Origin: Tellurirhabdus bombi
GTDB lineage: Bacteria > Bacteroidota > Bacteroidia > Cytophagales > Spirosomataceae
Reading direction: 5' to 3'
Assembly (NCBI RefSeq): GCF_021484805.1
Contig: NZ_CP090557.1
Location: 4,352,001-4,416,000 of the forward strand
DNA length: 64,000 nucleotides
The first letter of the stretch is position 1. Each line of letters starts with the position of its first letter. The notes beneath the pieces are model-generated. The model made no database searches, was not told where the DNA came from, and worked only from the letters and a program-made list of their open reading frames with translations. Position numbers and translations under genes: made by a program. Shown piece after piece: positions 54,997-63,700 of the stretch.

Positions 54997-55566
54997 CTAT
55001 TCGCCGTCAATAGTTACGTGCTTCCAATTTTCGCCAGAACGAATGCGATTCAATTGAGTGTGCGTAATGCCAAATTGCTTGGCAATCATTTTTAGCCGGT
55101 TTTTATCGTTTTTAAGCAGTTTTTTGATCATTTTCACCTTCGACTCCGTCAGCTTGTAGTTCCGGGTGCGGCGGGGCATTTCCCGGTTTAGAAGCGCTGG
55201 ATTCTCGCGGTTATGCTCAATCATCTCCTCTTTAGTTACCCATTTCAGGTTCTGAAAATGATTGTTCTTTTTGTCATGGTCTAAATGAATCACATACACC
55301 AGATCCGTTTGATTGCGCTCGACAAAAAACTCTGCCACCAGTTTGTGCACGTAACGATTCAGCGTTTTCCCAGCAGTCCGAATGTTGAGTGAGTTATACC
55401 CCTGAATAACAGATCCCTTAATAATAGTCCCTTCCTTAGGCTCAGTCTGAAAACTTTTTAATCTCCCAAAATTTGAAACCTCGTAACGGGGAGGATTTTC
55501 AAGCCCGTCAAAGACAATAGCCACCCATTTCTCGTTCCAATAACTACTTGATCTCCTCTCACTCAT
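54997..55566 (-). CDS. NUMOD4/HNH endonuclease-like protein with C-terminal HTH
   Basis: This 189-residue protein has an N-terminal NUMOD4 motif (about 10-45, EKWVAIVFDGLENPPRYEVS), an HNH-type nuclease domain (about 70-115, LVYVIHLDHDKKNNHFQNLKWVT with several His and Asn) and a C-terminal basic helix-turn-helix (about 140-185, TESKVKMIKKLL, AKQFGITHTQLNRIRSG). Such proteins resemble free-standing homing endonucleases. No intron, intein or repeat was seen around it. Its function may be DNA cleavage or regulation. It is convergent with the kinase gene (3-base gap). Confidence 0.88.
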   Translation of the reverse strand: MSERRSSSYWNEKWVAIVFDGLENPPRYEVSNFGRLKSFQTEPKEGTIIKGSVIQGYNSLNIRTAGKTLNRYVHKLVAEFFVERNQTDLVYVIHLDHDKKNNHFQNLKWVTKEEMIEHNRENPALLNREMPRRTRNYKLTESKVKMIKKLLKNDKNRLKMIAKQFGITHTQLNRIRSGENWKHVTIDGE

Positions 55567-55877
55567 GATTAATGCACTTTACAAAATATGGATATTTCTT
55601 CATTCATCAAGGGTATAGCCAATCATTCAACAAACGGTCAAAACATCAATTAAGCGCCTGAAACGACCTTTTTTTATTGTATATCCAAAACAGACGATGG
55701 CTTAATTTTTCGGTAAATTAGTGTAGCTACATTATATGAACAAACTTGTTTAACAAATGTTGTGAAAAACTAAACAACTTTTTTCACCGGTAAATGGCTG
55801 GCCCAATCCGTTAAAAAGAGATTGAGAACCAGATTTAATCCATCAAGGTTATAAGGATAGCTATCGATTAAACGAAC
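55567..55877 (+). other. 311-base intergenic region with dyads
   Basis: Divergent region between the NUMOD4 gene (minus) and the CoA-binding protein gene (plus). It contains the perfect palindrome TGTAGCTACA (55722-55731) and GTGAAAAA (55762-55769) with TTTTTCAC (55780-55787). There is a TTGTTTAACAA-like stretch between. No gene is visible and no clean TAnnTTTG box was found. Confidence 0.4.
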
Positions 55878-56243
55878 ATGAAAAAAGGAAAAACACTGAT
55901 TATTGGCGCTTCTGAAAATCCAGATCGCTACGCCAATCGAGCCGCTCATAGCTTGTTACGATACGGACACGATATTGAAATGGTTGGCTTGCGCGAGGGC
56001 CAAATCCGATCCAACCCAATTCAAACCGGCCTACCAGAACTTTCTGATATAGAGACAGTTACTTTATACGTATCTGCAAAAAATCAGCCAGGCTACACGG
56101 AGTACATTAAGCATTTGAAACCACAACGAGTGATCTTCAATCCAGGAACTGAAAACCCAGCTTTTGAGCAGGAATTAATTCAGGAAGGGATTGAGCCCAT
56201 TCATGGCTGTACATTAGTTATGTTGTCGGTTGGGGCCTACTAA
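55878..56243 (+). CDS. CoA-binding domain protein
   Basis: This 121-residue protein is a single Rossmann-like CoA-binding domain (family CoA_binding_2): KTLIIGASENPDRYANRAAHSLLRYG at the N-terminus, VGLREGQI, VTLYVSAKNQPGYTEYI, and RVIFNPGTENPAFE with a terminal HGCTLVMLSVGAY. Family members bind CoA and their exact role is unsettled. It is a single-gene unit. Confidence 0.9.
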   Translation: MKKGKTLIIGASENPDRYANRAAHSLLRYGHDIEMVGLREGQIRSNPIQTGLPELSDIETVTLYVSAKNQPGYTEYIKHLKPQRVIFNPGTENPAFEQELIQEGIEPIHGCTLVMLSVGAY

Positions 56244-56284
56244 GGTCTTTTCGAAAATGGTAAAGGAATCCGGCCCGGATTTTT

Positions 56285-57286
56285 TTACCACCTGATCAGG
56301 GCTGACGCCCACGTGAAACCACTGCCGAAAGCAGCGAGGCATACCAAATCGCCTGGCCGAACCCGGCCTTGCTCCCAGGCTTCATTTAAGGCGATGGGGA
56401 TAGAAGCAGCTGTTGTATTTCCATAACGTTGAATGTTATTGATTACTTTCTCTTCCGGTAGCTTTAATTGCTGGCGAACATAGTCAGAAATCCGGATATT
56501 GGCCTGGTGGGGTACCAGCAACGAAATATCCTCCGGACTAAGTTCATTGGCTTTTAGAGCTTCCTGAATTACTTCTGTGAACCGCACAACGGCGTGTTTA
56601 AACACCGCATTGCCGTTCATAACTACATTAAAGCCTCCTTCATCCACCATCTCCTTCGTTGCTGAGCGGTTTGGGCGGCTACTACCAGGATCTTTCACGT
56701 AGAGGTCTTCGGCAAAGCGGCCATCAGCGTGCAGGTGCGTTGAAAGTATGCGATGCGCCGGATCGGAGGTTGCCTGTACTACGGCTGCCCCGGCACCATC
56801 ACCAAAAATGACGGCGACACTCCGGCCCTGGTTACTTTTGTCAATCCAGGTCGATTGTATTTCTGACCCGACGACCAGAATTGTTTTGTACGTACCGGTT
56901 CGGATAAACTGATCCGCAATGGAAAGCGCATAAACAAAGCCCGAGCATTGGTCGCGAATGTCAATGACACCGATTCCATCCATACCCAGTTCACGTTGCA
57001 TTAGAAAGCCAGAACCGGGAAAAAAGTAATCTGGCGTTATGGTTGCATAGACGATTAGGTCAACTTCTTTGGCCGTCACGTTAGCCCGTTCAAGGGCCAT
57101 GCGCGAAGCAGCGGCAGCCATACTGGCGTTGGTGTCTTTTCCGTACGTGAAATACCGGCGTTGCTGAATCCCTGTCCGTTCCTGGATCCACTCATCAGAG
57201 GTTTCCATGTACTGGGTCAAATCTTCATTCGTAATCACATTATCGGGAACATAATAACCTAAGCCCGTGATGGTTGCATACTTCAT
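56285..57286 (-). CDS. fabH: 3-oxoacyl-ACP synthase III
   Basis: This 333-residue thiolase-fold enzyme has the full FabH triad: Cys114 (IRDQCSGFVYAL), His260 (LLVPHQANIRI) and Asn290 (RYGNTTAASIP). It condenses acetyl-CoA or another primer CoA with malonyl-ACP to start fatty acid synthesis. The primer preference cannot be read from sequence. It may instead serve a special pathway because the other fab genes are not next to it. It is separated from pssA by 290 bases. Confidence 0.93.
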   Translation of the reverse strand: MKYATITGLGYYVPDNVITNEDLTQYMETSDEWIQERTGIQQRRYFTYGKDTNASMAAAASRMALERANVTAKEVDLIVYATITPDYFFPGSGFLMQRELGMDGIGVIDIRDQCSGFVYALSIADQFIRTGTYKTILVVGSEIQSTWIDKSNQGRSVAVIFGDGAGAAVVQATSDPAHRILSTHLHADGRFAEDLYVKDPGSSRPNRSATKEMVDEGGFNVVMNGNAVFKHAVVRFTEVIQEALKANELSPEDISLLVPHQANIRISDYVRQQLKLPEEKVINNIQRYGNTTAASIPIALNEAWEQGRVRPGDLVCLAAFGSGFTWASALIRW

Positions 57287-57457
57287 AATACTCCGTTACT
57301 AAAAAACCTCACTAAGGTACTAGTCATTAATGAGATTTTTAACTAATTCAATTAAGCAATTTTATACGGAAACGTCAATGAAAATGGATAAGATTTAGCC
57401 ATGAGTTTTGTCAGCTTGTTTTATGAGCGGGTTATGCAAAGCTGTCACTAGCAGATT

Positions 57458-57491
57458 CAGAATTTCTTTTCAGAGAAGAAAGTCAATTCTG
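57458..57491 (-). other. Two-tier hairpin between pssA and fabH
   Basis: CAGAATT (57458-57464) pairs with AATTCTG (57485-57491), enclosing a second purine/pyrimidine stem near 57464-57481. No T-run follows, so it is not a convincing terminator. Nothing else was seen in this 290-base gap. Confidence 0.4.
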
Positions 57492-57576
57492 CAACAAGCT
57501 TTCCAGCGATTAAAGGAAGTAGACTCATCCCTCGGCCAAAAATAAACTGCTCTTGCGGCTAAAAGCTATCTGTTCA

Positions 57577-58254
57577 CTACTTTTTACCTATAAGTGACAA
57601 AAGGATATACAGTAAAATAATCAGTGGTACGGCTGCGAATTGCAAAAACAGTAAGAGCAGGGCCGACGTAATCAGAAAAATATATTTAATCCGGTTCTCC
57701 TGCCAGCCAAATGATTTAAATTTCAAGGCAAATAGGGGCAGTTCGGCAACGAGCATAAACGAAAAAACAATCAGAAACCCTAGCGTAATATCATTCTGCC
57801 ACCACGAATTAAATTGCGGCTGATAATGGGCCATTAGCGGAAAAGAGGCAATCATCAGGCTATTTGCTGGCGTTGGAACCCCAATAAACCCTTCAGCTTG
57901 ACGCGTGTCAATGTTAAAATTGGCCAGACGTAAGGCCGATAAAATGGTAATCAAAAAAGCCACGTATGCCACGTCGCCCCATCCCTGTTGCAGGCAAAGT
58001 TGAAAGACCAGTATCGCCGGGAGAAGGCCGAAGGTTACCATGTCGGCCAGGGAGTCTAATTCTTTACCGAATGGTCCCGAAACCCGGACCATTCGAGCCA
58101 CAAAACCATCGCCAAAATCCAGAATGCCAGCCGCAATCATAAGCCATGCCGCTGTAACCAAGTCATTGCGCAAAGCCAGCACTACGGCAATGGACCCGCA
58201 CAGCAGGTTGCCACAGGTCATGGCATTGGGCACGTGTTTTAAAAGAGACTTCAA
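57577..58254 (-). CDS. pssA: CDP-diacylglycerol-serine O-phosphatidyltransferase
   Basis: This 225-residue membrane protein contains the CDP-alcohol phosphotransferase motif D46xxDG(50)xxAR(54)...G63xxxD67xxxD71, in ILDFGDGFVARM and GKELDSLADMV. Several hydrophobic segments follow. It transfers phosphatidyl from CDP-diacylglycerol to serine, making phosphatidylserine for phosphatidylethanolamine. Serine specificity is inferred from overall similarity; related enzymes share the motif. It ends a leftward gene run, 22 bases after the MBL gene. Confidence 0.93.
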   Translation of the reverse strand: MKSLLKHVPNAMTCGNLLCGSIAVVLALRNDLVTAAWLMIAAGILDFGDGFVARMVRVSGPFGKELDSLADMVTFGLLPAILVFQLCLQQGWGDVAYVAFLITILSALRLANFNIDTRQAEGFIGVPTPANSLMIASFPLMAHYQPQFNSWWQNDITLGFLIVFSFMLVAELPLFALKFKSFGWQENRIKYIFLITSALLLLFLQFAAVPLIILLYILLSLIGKK

Positions 58255-58276
58255 GAAGGTAGGCTTTTGGTGGATA

Positions 58277-58915
58277 TTATTCGTTTACAAACGGATTTGA
58301 CCGCTTTTCCTGGCCAATGGTCGTTGGCTGCATATGCCCGGCATAGACTGTATAATCATCCGGTAGCGTATAGAATTGGGTTCGGATGCTATTTTCCAGC
58401 GTTTCAAAGTCACCAAAAGGCAGATCGGTACGCCCAATACTACGGCGAAATAACACATCGCCTCCAATGACATACCGCTCCGCGTGATTGATAAAAGCCA
58501 CGTGCCCCGGTGCATGGCCCGGCACGAAAACAACGTCAAAGGTGGTGCTCCCAAAGTTAATCTTCTCGCCCTCATGCAAGTATTCGTCTACTTCGGCAGG
58601 ATCGTAGCCCCGAAGCCCAAACATCGCCATTCGCGCAGGCACATCGTTGAAAATAGGCAGATCCTTCTCGTGCAGGTACATTTTTACGCCATATTTCCGC
58701 TTGACGAATGCACAGCCAAACACGTGATCCAAATGCGCATGAGTGAGTAACAAGTACTTTATTTTCAGCCTTTTCTCTTCAATAAAGCGTGCCAGTTCTT
58801 CTTTCTCATGCTGTTCGTAACAACCCGGATCAATTACAACTGCTTCGCTCGTTGCGTCATCGGCTACTACATATGTATTTTCCTGAAAGGGCGAGAAAAC
58901 AAAAGAATGTACCAT
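58277..58915 (-). CDS. Metallo-beta-lactamase-fold hydrolase (glyoxalase II-like)
   Basis: This 212-residue protein has the metal motif His59-x-His61-x-Asp63-His64 in LLTHAHLDHVFG, later VFVPGHAPGHVAF and VIGGDVLFRRSIGRTDLPFG, and a terminal YAGHMQPTTIG. The GRTDLPFG block is typical of the hydroxyacylglutathione hydrolase-like group. It hydrolyses thioesters or related compounds; the substrate is not settled. It lies between DinB and pssA in a leftward run, without membrane segments. Confidence 0.92.
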   Translation of the reverse strand: MVHSFVFSPFQENTYVVADDATSEAVVIDPGCYEQHEKEELARFIEEKRLKIKYLLLTHAHLDHVFGCAFVKRKYGVKMYLHEKDLPIFNDVPARMAMFGLRGYDPAEVDEYLHEGEKINFGSTTFDVVFVPGHAPGHVAFINHAERYVIGGDVLFRRSIGRTDLPFGDFETLENSIRTQFYTLPDDYTVYAGHMQPTTIGQEKRSNPFVNE

Positions 58916-58944
58916 AGCGCAAAAGTAAGAAGTATCCTGGAATC

Positions 58945-59445
58945 TTACTCGCGCTTATTTTCTTCGTTATAGAATATAAATAAATCTGTCTTGACAGGCT
59001 GGTAGCCCAACATACGCACCATGTTCGTGATCTGGCCCCGGTGGTAAGTTCCGTGGTTAGCCACATGATTAATGGTTTGCCACAGCGGCACTGTGTAGGT
59101 ATCACCCGTTGAAACTGCTATAAACGTTACGGTTTCCTCCAACCGAGCTGTCAAATCAGCCTGAAAATAGTGCTCAATTTTCTCTTGAATGGGCCGCCAG
59201 ATTGCTTCTATCGATCCTACAGTACTTGTATCCCAATCAGCTGGAATAGTCACTTTAGAATTACCCTGCCAGCGATTCAGCCACATCCAGTCTGAGATAA
59301 GCAAATGCGTAATTGTCAGTTTTAGAGACGGAAAACTTCCGCCCAGATGCTGCTCAAATTCACTGGTTGATAATGATTTAACCTGGTCAAACGTGTTCCG
59401 ATTGGCCCAGTTATGATAGGCAATAAGACTGCTGTAACGATCCAT
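58945..59445 (-). CDS. DinB-family protein
   Basis: This 166-residue four-helix bundle protein has the family metal histidines in THLLISDWMWL and INHVANHGTYHRGQITNMVRML (motif HxxxH with a third His upstream). DinB-like proteins bind a divalent metal and some act as thiol transferases; the role here is unknown. It starts 18 bases after the RsmI-like gene and is 29 bases before the MBL gene. Confidence 0.9.
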   Translation of the reverse strand: MDRYSSLIAYHNWANRNTFDQVKSLSTSEFEQHLGGSFPSLKLTITHLLISDWMWLNRWQGNSKVTIPADWDTSTVGSIEAIWRPIQEKIEHYFQADLTARLEETVTFIAVSTGDTYTVPLWQTINHVANHGTYHRGQITNMVRMLGYQPVKTDLFIFYNEENKRE

Positions 59446-59463
59446 ACCCCCTTCTAAATAGCT

Positions 59464-60165
59464 TTATAAAAGTAGAAATACAGTAGGTTTTTTATGCAAA
59501 TCCATTTTCTGACTTTTCCATTCGCGAATAGAAAGAGTGCGGATAACTTCGTCCGGCGCCGTTACGTTACTGGCAATGCAAAGCCTCGTTTCAGCCTGAC
59601 AGTTGGCGAGAATATCCTGCAACAAATGGTTGTTCCGGTACGGCGTTTCCATAAAAATCTGCGTTTGCTGCCGTTGCTGGGCTTCTTTTTCCAGGTGACG
59701 AAGCACCCGAACTCGGTCGTTGCGGTCGATGGGCAAATAGCCATGAAAAACAAAGGACTGCCCACTCATGCCCGAAGCCATCAGGGCCAGCAAAATCGAC
59801 GAGGGACCAACCAGAGGCACTACTTTCCAGCCCCGCTGGTGAGCTAGTCGCACGGCCACCGCCCCCGGATCAGCCACGCCCGGACAGCCTGCTTCCGACA
59901 ATACGCCCGCATTACGGCCTTGTTTTGTCAGGCTGTCGAGTTGCTGGCGGGTTTCGGCTTCTGGCGTATCTTTGTGCAATTCGTGAAACGTCAGTTCATC
60001 AATTACCTGCCCCGTTTTCAGGCCACTGATGGCGCGCCGGGCCGTGCGCGCGTTCTCTACGAAATACGTACTGGTCTGGCTGATAACGTCCCGAATGGAT
60101 AAAGGCAGCACCTGCTCAGCCGTTCCTTCAGCGAGCAAGGTTGGAATAAGATAAAGCGTTGGCAT
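59464..60165 (-). CDS. RsmI-like SAM-dependent methyltransferase
   Basis: From the ATG at 60165 this is 233 residues. The start overlaps the upstream stop as TGATG, so the longer reading is unlikely and translation is probably coupled. It has the tetrapyrrole-methylase fold of RsmI: LYLIPTLLAEGT, SEAGCPGVADPGA, PLVGPSSILLALMASGM and FHGYLPID. RsmI methylates the ribose of C1402 in 16S rRNA. This shorter form differs from classical RsmI, so specificity is inferred and could differ. Confidence 0.85.
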   Translation of the reverse strand: MPTLYLIPTLLAEGTAEQVLPLSIRDVISQTSTYFVENARTARRAISGLKTGQVIDELTFHELHKDTPEAETRQQLDSLTKQGRNAGVLSEAGCPGVADPGAVAVRLAHQRGWKVVPLVGPSSILLALMASGMSGQSFVFHGYLPIDRNDRVRVLRHLEKEAQQRQQTQIFMETPYRNNHLLQDILANCQAETRLCIASNVTAPDEVIRTLSIREWKSQKMDLHKKPTVFLLL

Positions 60166-60935
60166 CAGGACTCTAGAAAACGGCTTAATACCTTCACAAA
60201 CTCCTCTGGTTTCTCGGCCTGAACCCAATGCCCGGCACCTTCGATGGTTTCGAGCGTAACATTAGGAAATAGCTTCTGGATGATGTCAATATCTTCATCC
60301 CGAATGTAGCCTGATTCACTGCCTCGAATAAACAAAGTTGGCTCGGTAACCGTACGCGCATGAAGTAGCTCTTCGCCAACGCCGTGAATCTCGCGGCTAA
60401 TTACATCCAGGTTCAATCGCCAGTCGAATTGTCCTTTTTCGTTGCGATAAAGGTTTTTCAACAGGAATTGTCGGACTGCTGGAATCGGTTCATACTCACT
60501 GAGTAAGTCATCCGCTTCGCTGCGGCTTTTGATACTTTCCAGCGGAATGGCATCCAGGCCGCGCAGAATTTCGCCGTGGTGGACCGGGTAAAACTTTGGG
60601 GCAATGTCAACCACCACCACTCTACTGAATAGATCCGGGTAGTCCATGGCAAACTGCATAACCACTTTCCCGCCCATTGAATGCCCGATCAAAACGGGTT
60701 TATCCAATTGATGTTCCCGAATGAATTCGGCTAAATCCGACGCCATCGATTCATAATCAAACACATCACTGCGCGGCGACCGCCCATGATTCCGCTGGTC
60801 AACCAGAAAAACACGGTGGTTATTATCCGCAATAGACTTGGAAATGGTCAGCCAGTTATCAGACGAACCAAAAATGCCGTGGAGAATAATAATTGGGGTG
60901 CCAGCTTCTCCTACCTGGCGGTAATAAAGTTTCAT
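60165..60935 (-). CDS. Alpha/beta hydrolase
   Basis: This 256-residue alpha/beta-hydrolase has nucleophile Ser86 in IGHSMGGKVVM, oxyanion region LHGIFGSSDNW (19-28) and catalytic His236 in EGAGHWVQAEKP. The sequence DQRNHGRSP after VFLV is typical of the YbfF-like esterase group. The substrate is unknown. It overlaps the RsmI-like gene by 1 base (TGATG) and is the second gene of the leftward run after selD (64-base gap). Confidence 0.92.
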   Translation of the reverse strand: MKLYYRQVGEAGTPIIILHGIFGSSDNWLTISKSIADNNHRVFLVDQRNHGRSPRSDVFDYESMASDLAEFIREHQLDKPVLIGHSMGGKVVMQFAMDYPDLFSRVVVVDIAPKFYPVHHGEILRGLDAIPLESIKSRSEADDLLSEYEPIPAVRQFLLKNLYRNEKGQFDWRLNLDVISREIHGVGEELLHARTVTEPTLFIRGSESGYIRDEDIDIIQKLFPNVTLETIEGAGHWVQAEKPEEFVKVLSRFLES

Positions 60936-60999
60936 AGCAAACAGTAAAAGATGGCCAAAAAGAAGCAGGAACAGCGCCCGCTTATCTCCGTCCTTCTTG

Positions 61000-62058
61000 T
61001 CAAACTACATAAATAACATTTTCCCGCTTTTCTACCAACTGCCCGATAGACGTTAGTTTCAAGTTGTTTTCGTATGCAACCTGTTCAAATTCCGAGGCGC
61101 TACCGGGTTCAATGGCAATTAACAAGCCACCGTTAACCTGCGGGTCAGCCAGGATATAACGTTGTTCTTCCGTCATAGCACCGACTTTATGGCTATATCC
61201 ATCCCAATTTTTATGCGTACAATCAGGAATGGTGCTATAGCTCAGGTAGTTTTCGAGCCCTGGCAATTGAGGAATTTTGTCAAAATGAATCTCGGCACTC
61301 AAGCCGCTGGCTTCCGCCATGCCCACCAAATGGCCCAACAGGCCAAAAGAGGAAACATCCGTTAAGGCCTTCACATACGGCAACTTACCCAGCACAATTC
61401 CAAAGCGATTGAGCTGCGCCATCTGTTCAATCGCCAAGCCTGCCTGTTCTGGCAAAAGCACGCCTTGTTGCTGCGCCGTATTCAGGATGCCGGTTCCCAG
61501 TGGTTTCGTCAGATAAAGACAGCAGCCCGCCGTTCCGGTATTGTTTTGTTTAATTCGGTTCAGGCGCGTTCTGCCCGTCACGGCCAGGCCAAAAATAGGC
61601 TCCGGACTTTCAATACTATGGCCACCCGCCAGCGGAATTCCCGCCGCCGCGCAGGTCTCCCGCGCCCCGGCCAATACTTGCCCTGCCAGTTCAGGCGGTA
61701 ACTTATCCAATGGCCACCCCAAAATAGCAACGGCCATGATTGGTTCGCCCCCCATTGCATATACATTGCTAATCGCATTGGCAGCTGCGATGCGCCCAAA
61801 GTCGGCGGCATCATCCACGATTGGCGTGAAAAAGTCGGTTGTGCTGATGATCGCCTCGCCGTTGCCTAATTCCATGATGGCGGCATCGTCGCGGCTGTCG
61901 TTGCCAACGAGTAAATTGGCGTAATTGGCCCCAATGACAGGCGAAGTGCTATCTGCTCCGTGTAATATTTTGGCCAATACATCAGAAGAAATTTTGCATC
62001 CGCTGCCGGCAGCGGTGCTATATTGAGTAAGTTTATAGGTCTCAGTTTGTGTTATCAT
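61000..62058 (-). CDS. selD: Selenide, water dikinase with Ser in place of catalytic Cys/Sec
   Basis: This 352-residue protein is full length for SelD, which makes selenophosphate from selenide and ATP. Family motifs are GNDSRDDAAI, STTDFFTPIVDDAADFGRIAAANAIS, GGHSIESPEPIFGLAVTG, TDVSSFGLLGHL and DPQVNGGLL. The ATP-binding Lys22 is in the N-terminal SGCKIS. In E. coli the N-terminal motif is GCGCK with Cys17 essential; here it reads GSGCK, so Ser19 (codon AGC, 62002-62004) replaces the essential Cys. Neither Sec nor Cys is at that position, so activity is uncertain. No other selenium gene is in the window. Confidence 0.93.
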   Translation of the reverse strand: MITQTETYKLTQYSTAAGSGCKISSDVLAKILHGADSTSPVIGANYANLLVGNDSRDDAAIMELGNGEAIISTTDFFTPIVDDAADFGRIAAANAISNVYAMGGEPIMAVAILGWPLDKLPPELAGQVLAGARETCAAAGIPLAGGHSIESPEPIFGLAVTGRTRLNRIKQNNTGTAGCCLYLTKPLGTGILNTAQQQGVLLPEQAGLAIEQMAQLNRFGIVLGKLPYVKALTDVSSFGLLGHLVGMAEASGLSAEIHFDKIPQLPGLENYLSYSTIPDCTHKNWDGYSHKVGAMTEEQRYILADPQVNGGLLIAIEPGSASEFEQVAYENNLKLTSIGQLVEKRENVIYVV

Positions 62059-62447
62059 TTGCTGGCGAAGTCTGGTTGTTCTTTCAGATATCAGATTCTA
62101 GTTACGGAGAAAATATCATTAATCCAAGTTAGCCGACGCTTTATTAGCCTCTGGATCAAGACGAAATGGCCCGATTCAGCCTTATTTTAGGCACAGCTTT
62201 CAACTTCATTTCATTCTTTAATTTGGACTCGTAAGACTGTCTGCCATGTTGAACACTCTTTTTTTAAAACCTGATAGTAAGTTATAAACTTGAGCAGCTT
62301 TGAGAAAAGGTGCCATTCACGACAATAAAAAGAGTGTTTATCCGGCTCAGAGAGAGGTTAATCGGAAAAAGATAGAGCTGCGGGGAATAAAAACTTAAGT
62401 TTGTTACATCGGAAAGAAACGCCACTTACCACATAAACACTACTGAA
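62059..62447 (+). other. 389-base intergenic region with long inverted repeat
   Basis: Divergent region between selD (minus) and the 2TM protein gene (plus). It contains AACACTCTTTTT (62252-62263) and its exact reverse complement AAAAAGAGTGTT (62327-62338) separated by 63 bases. An exact TAnnTTTG box (TAAGTTTG) lies at 62396-62403. No gene is seen; the element could be a small mobile or structural repeat. Confidence 0.5.
62396..62403 (+). promoter_or_regulatory. Probable -7 box of the 2TM protein gene
   Basis: TAAGTTTG matches TAnnTTTG exactly and lies 44 bases before the ATG at 62448. Confidence 0.45.
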
Positions 62448-62738
62448 ATGGAAAATCGTGACCCCCAACTCTGGAAGCAAGCGAAAGCCCGTGCAGGTTT
62501 TAAAATTCACCTGCGCTCATACCTGATTGTCATTAGTTGCTTATGGGCTATATGGCTGCTAACGAGCCTGTTATTCTCGAATGGCCGCTGGAACGGCTTT
62601 CATTACCCCTGGCCTATCTGGGCGATGCTGGGTTGGGGAATTGGCCTTGCCTCCCATTATTTCACCGTTTACCACGGCCAGGGAGAAAACAATCTGGCAG
62701 AACGCGAATATGAGAAATTACGTCAGAAACGGGCTTGA
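62448..62738 (+). CDS. Small 2TM-domain membrane protein
   Basis: This 96-residue protein has the pattern of the 2TM domain family: a polar N-terminus (LWKQAKARAGFKIHL), two hydrophobic segments (about 25-45, LIVISCLWAIWLLTSLLF, and 54-70, WPIWAMLGWGIGLASHYF), and a charged C-terminus (REYEKLRQKRA). In Bacteroidota such domains also occur joined to LytTR regulators, but here it stands alone. Function unknown. Confidence 0.85.
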   Translation: MENRDPQLWKQAKARAGFKIHLRSYLIVISCLWAIWLLTSLLFSNGRWNGFHYPWPIWAMLGWGIGLASHYFTVYHGQGENNLAEREYEKLRQKRA

Positions 62739-62751
62739 TTGAGCACTGGAA

Positions 62752-62792
62752 GGCGCGAAGAACGATACAAAACAGTACTCGTTCTTCGCGCC
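62752..62792. other. Perfect 14-base hairpin between convergent genes
   Basis: GC-rich arms 62752-62765 and 62779-62792 are exact reverse complements, 14 bases after the 2TM gene stop and before the thyA stop. There is no T-run on either side, so termination would be weak or by another route. Confidence 0.6.
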
Positions 62793-62799
62793 CCGTGAT

Positions 62800-63594
62800 T
62801 TATACGGCAACAGGTGCCTTTATGGTCGGGTAAGGATTATAATTTTCCAGCGAAAAATCTTCGTATTTAAAGTCAAAAATGGACTTTACCGATGGATTCA
62901 AGCGCATGTTTGGCAGCTCCCGTGGCTCCCGGGAAAGCTGTAAATCAACCTGCTCCAGGTGATTCAGGTAGATATGGGTATCGCCCCCGGTCCAGATAAA
63001 TTCGTGCGCTTCGTAGCCGCATTCCTGCGCAATCATCATCGTCAGCAAGGCATAGGACGCAATGTTGAACGGAACACCCAGAAAGACATCGGCACTGCGC
63101 TGATAAAGCTGGCAGGAAAGTTTTCCGTCGGCTACGTAAAATTGAAAAAAGGCGTGACAGGGCGGCAGCGCCATGTGGGGCACATCCGCCGGGTTCCAGG
63201 CTGAAACAATAATCCGGCGCGAATCAGGCTTGTTTTTCAACTGATTCAGCACATCCTGCAACTGATCAATCGTCCGGCCATCGGGCGCTTGCCAGCTTCG
63301 CCACTGCTTTCCATACACATCACCCAGGTTTCCATTTTCGTCCGCCCATTCGTCCCAAATACGTACCCCGTTGTCATTCAAATATTTAATATTGGTTTCG
63401 CCTTTAATAAACCATAGCAATTCGTGAATAACCGACTTCAGGTGAATTTTTTTGGTCGTAACCAGCGGAAAGCCTTCTCGCAAATCGAAGCGCATCTGGT
63501 GGCCAAAAACACTGATGGTTCCGGTGCCCGTGCGGTCGGTTTTCCGCGTGCCGTTTTTCAGAATATGCGTGAGTAAGTCGTGGTATTGCTGCAT
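62800..63594 (-). CDS. thyA: Thymidylate synthase
   Basis: From the ATG at 63594 this is 264 residues, exactly the length of E. coli ThyA; an upstream TTG adds four residues. Motifs: [31 protein letters not shown], the catalytic Cys146 in [13 protein letters not shown], and [21 protein letters not shown]. It methylates dUMP to dTMP using methylene-tetrahydrofolate. The folate reductase gene is not next to it. Confidence 0.98.
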   Translation of the reverse strand: MQQYHDLLTHILKNGTRKTDRTGTGTISVFGHQMRFDLREGFPLVTTKKIHLKSVIHELLWFIKGETNIKYLNDNGVRIWDEWADENGNLGDVYGKQWRSWQAPDGRTIDQLQDVLNQLKNKPDSRRIIVSAWNPADVPHMALPPCHAFFQFYVADGKLSCQLYQRSADVFLGVPFNIASYALLTMMIAQECGYEAHEFIWTGGDTHIYLNHLEQVDLQLSREPRELPNMRLNPSVKSIFDFKYEDFSLENYNPYPTIKAPVAV

Positions 63595-63640
63595 AGAGGA
63601 AATCAAATTCGAGTGGCCAGTTGACCAATCGCAAAATTAT

Positions 63641-63680
63641 CAAAAAAGAAAGAACCCTTCACCGATCAGCAAAGGGTTTT
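63641..63680 (-). terminator. Intrinsic terminator after the OsmC gene
   Basis: Reading leftward, a 7-base stem (63672-63678 with 63653-63659) is followed by a T-rich stretch (63641-63652). It lies downstream of the OsmC stop. Confidence 0.7.
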
Positions 63681-63700
63681 CTACTAATTTCTAGTCCTGA

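Noticed and set aside
57287-57576. Hidden small gene between pssA and fabH
   Set aside because: No frame with start and plausible composition; only a two-tier hairpin is seen.
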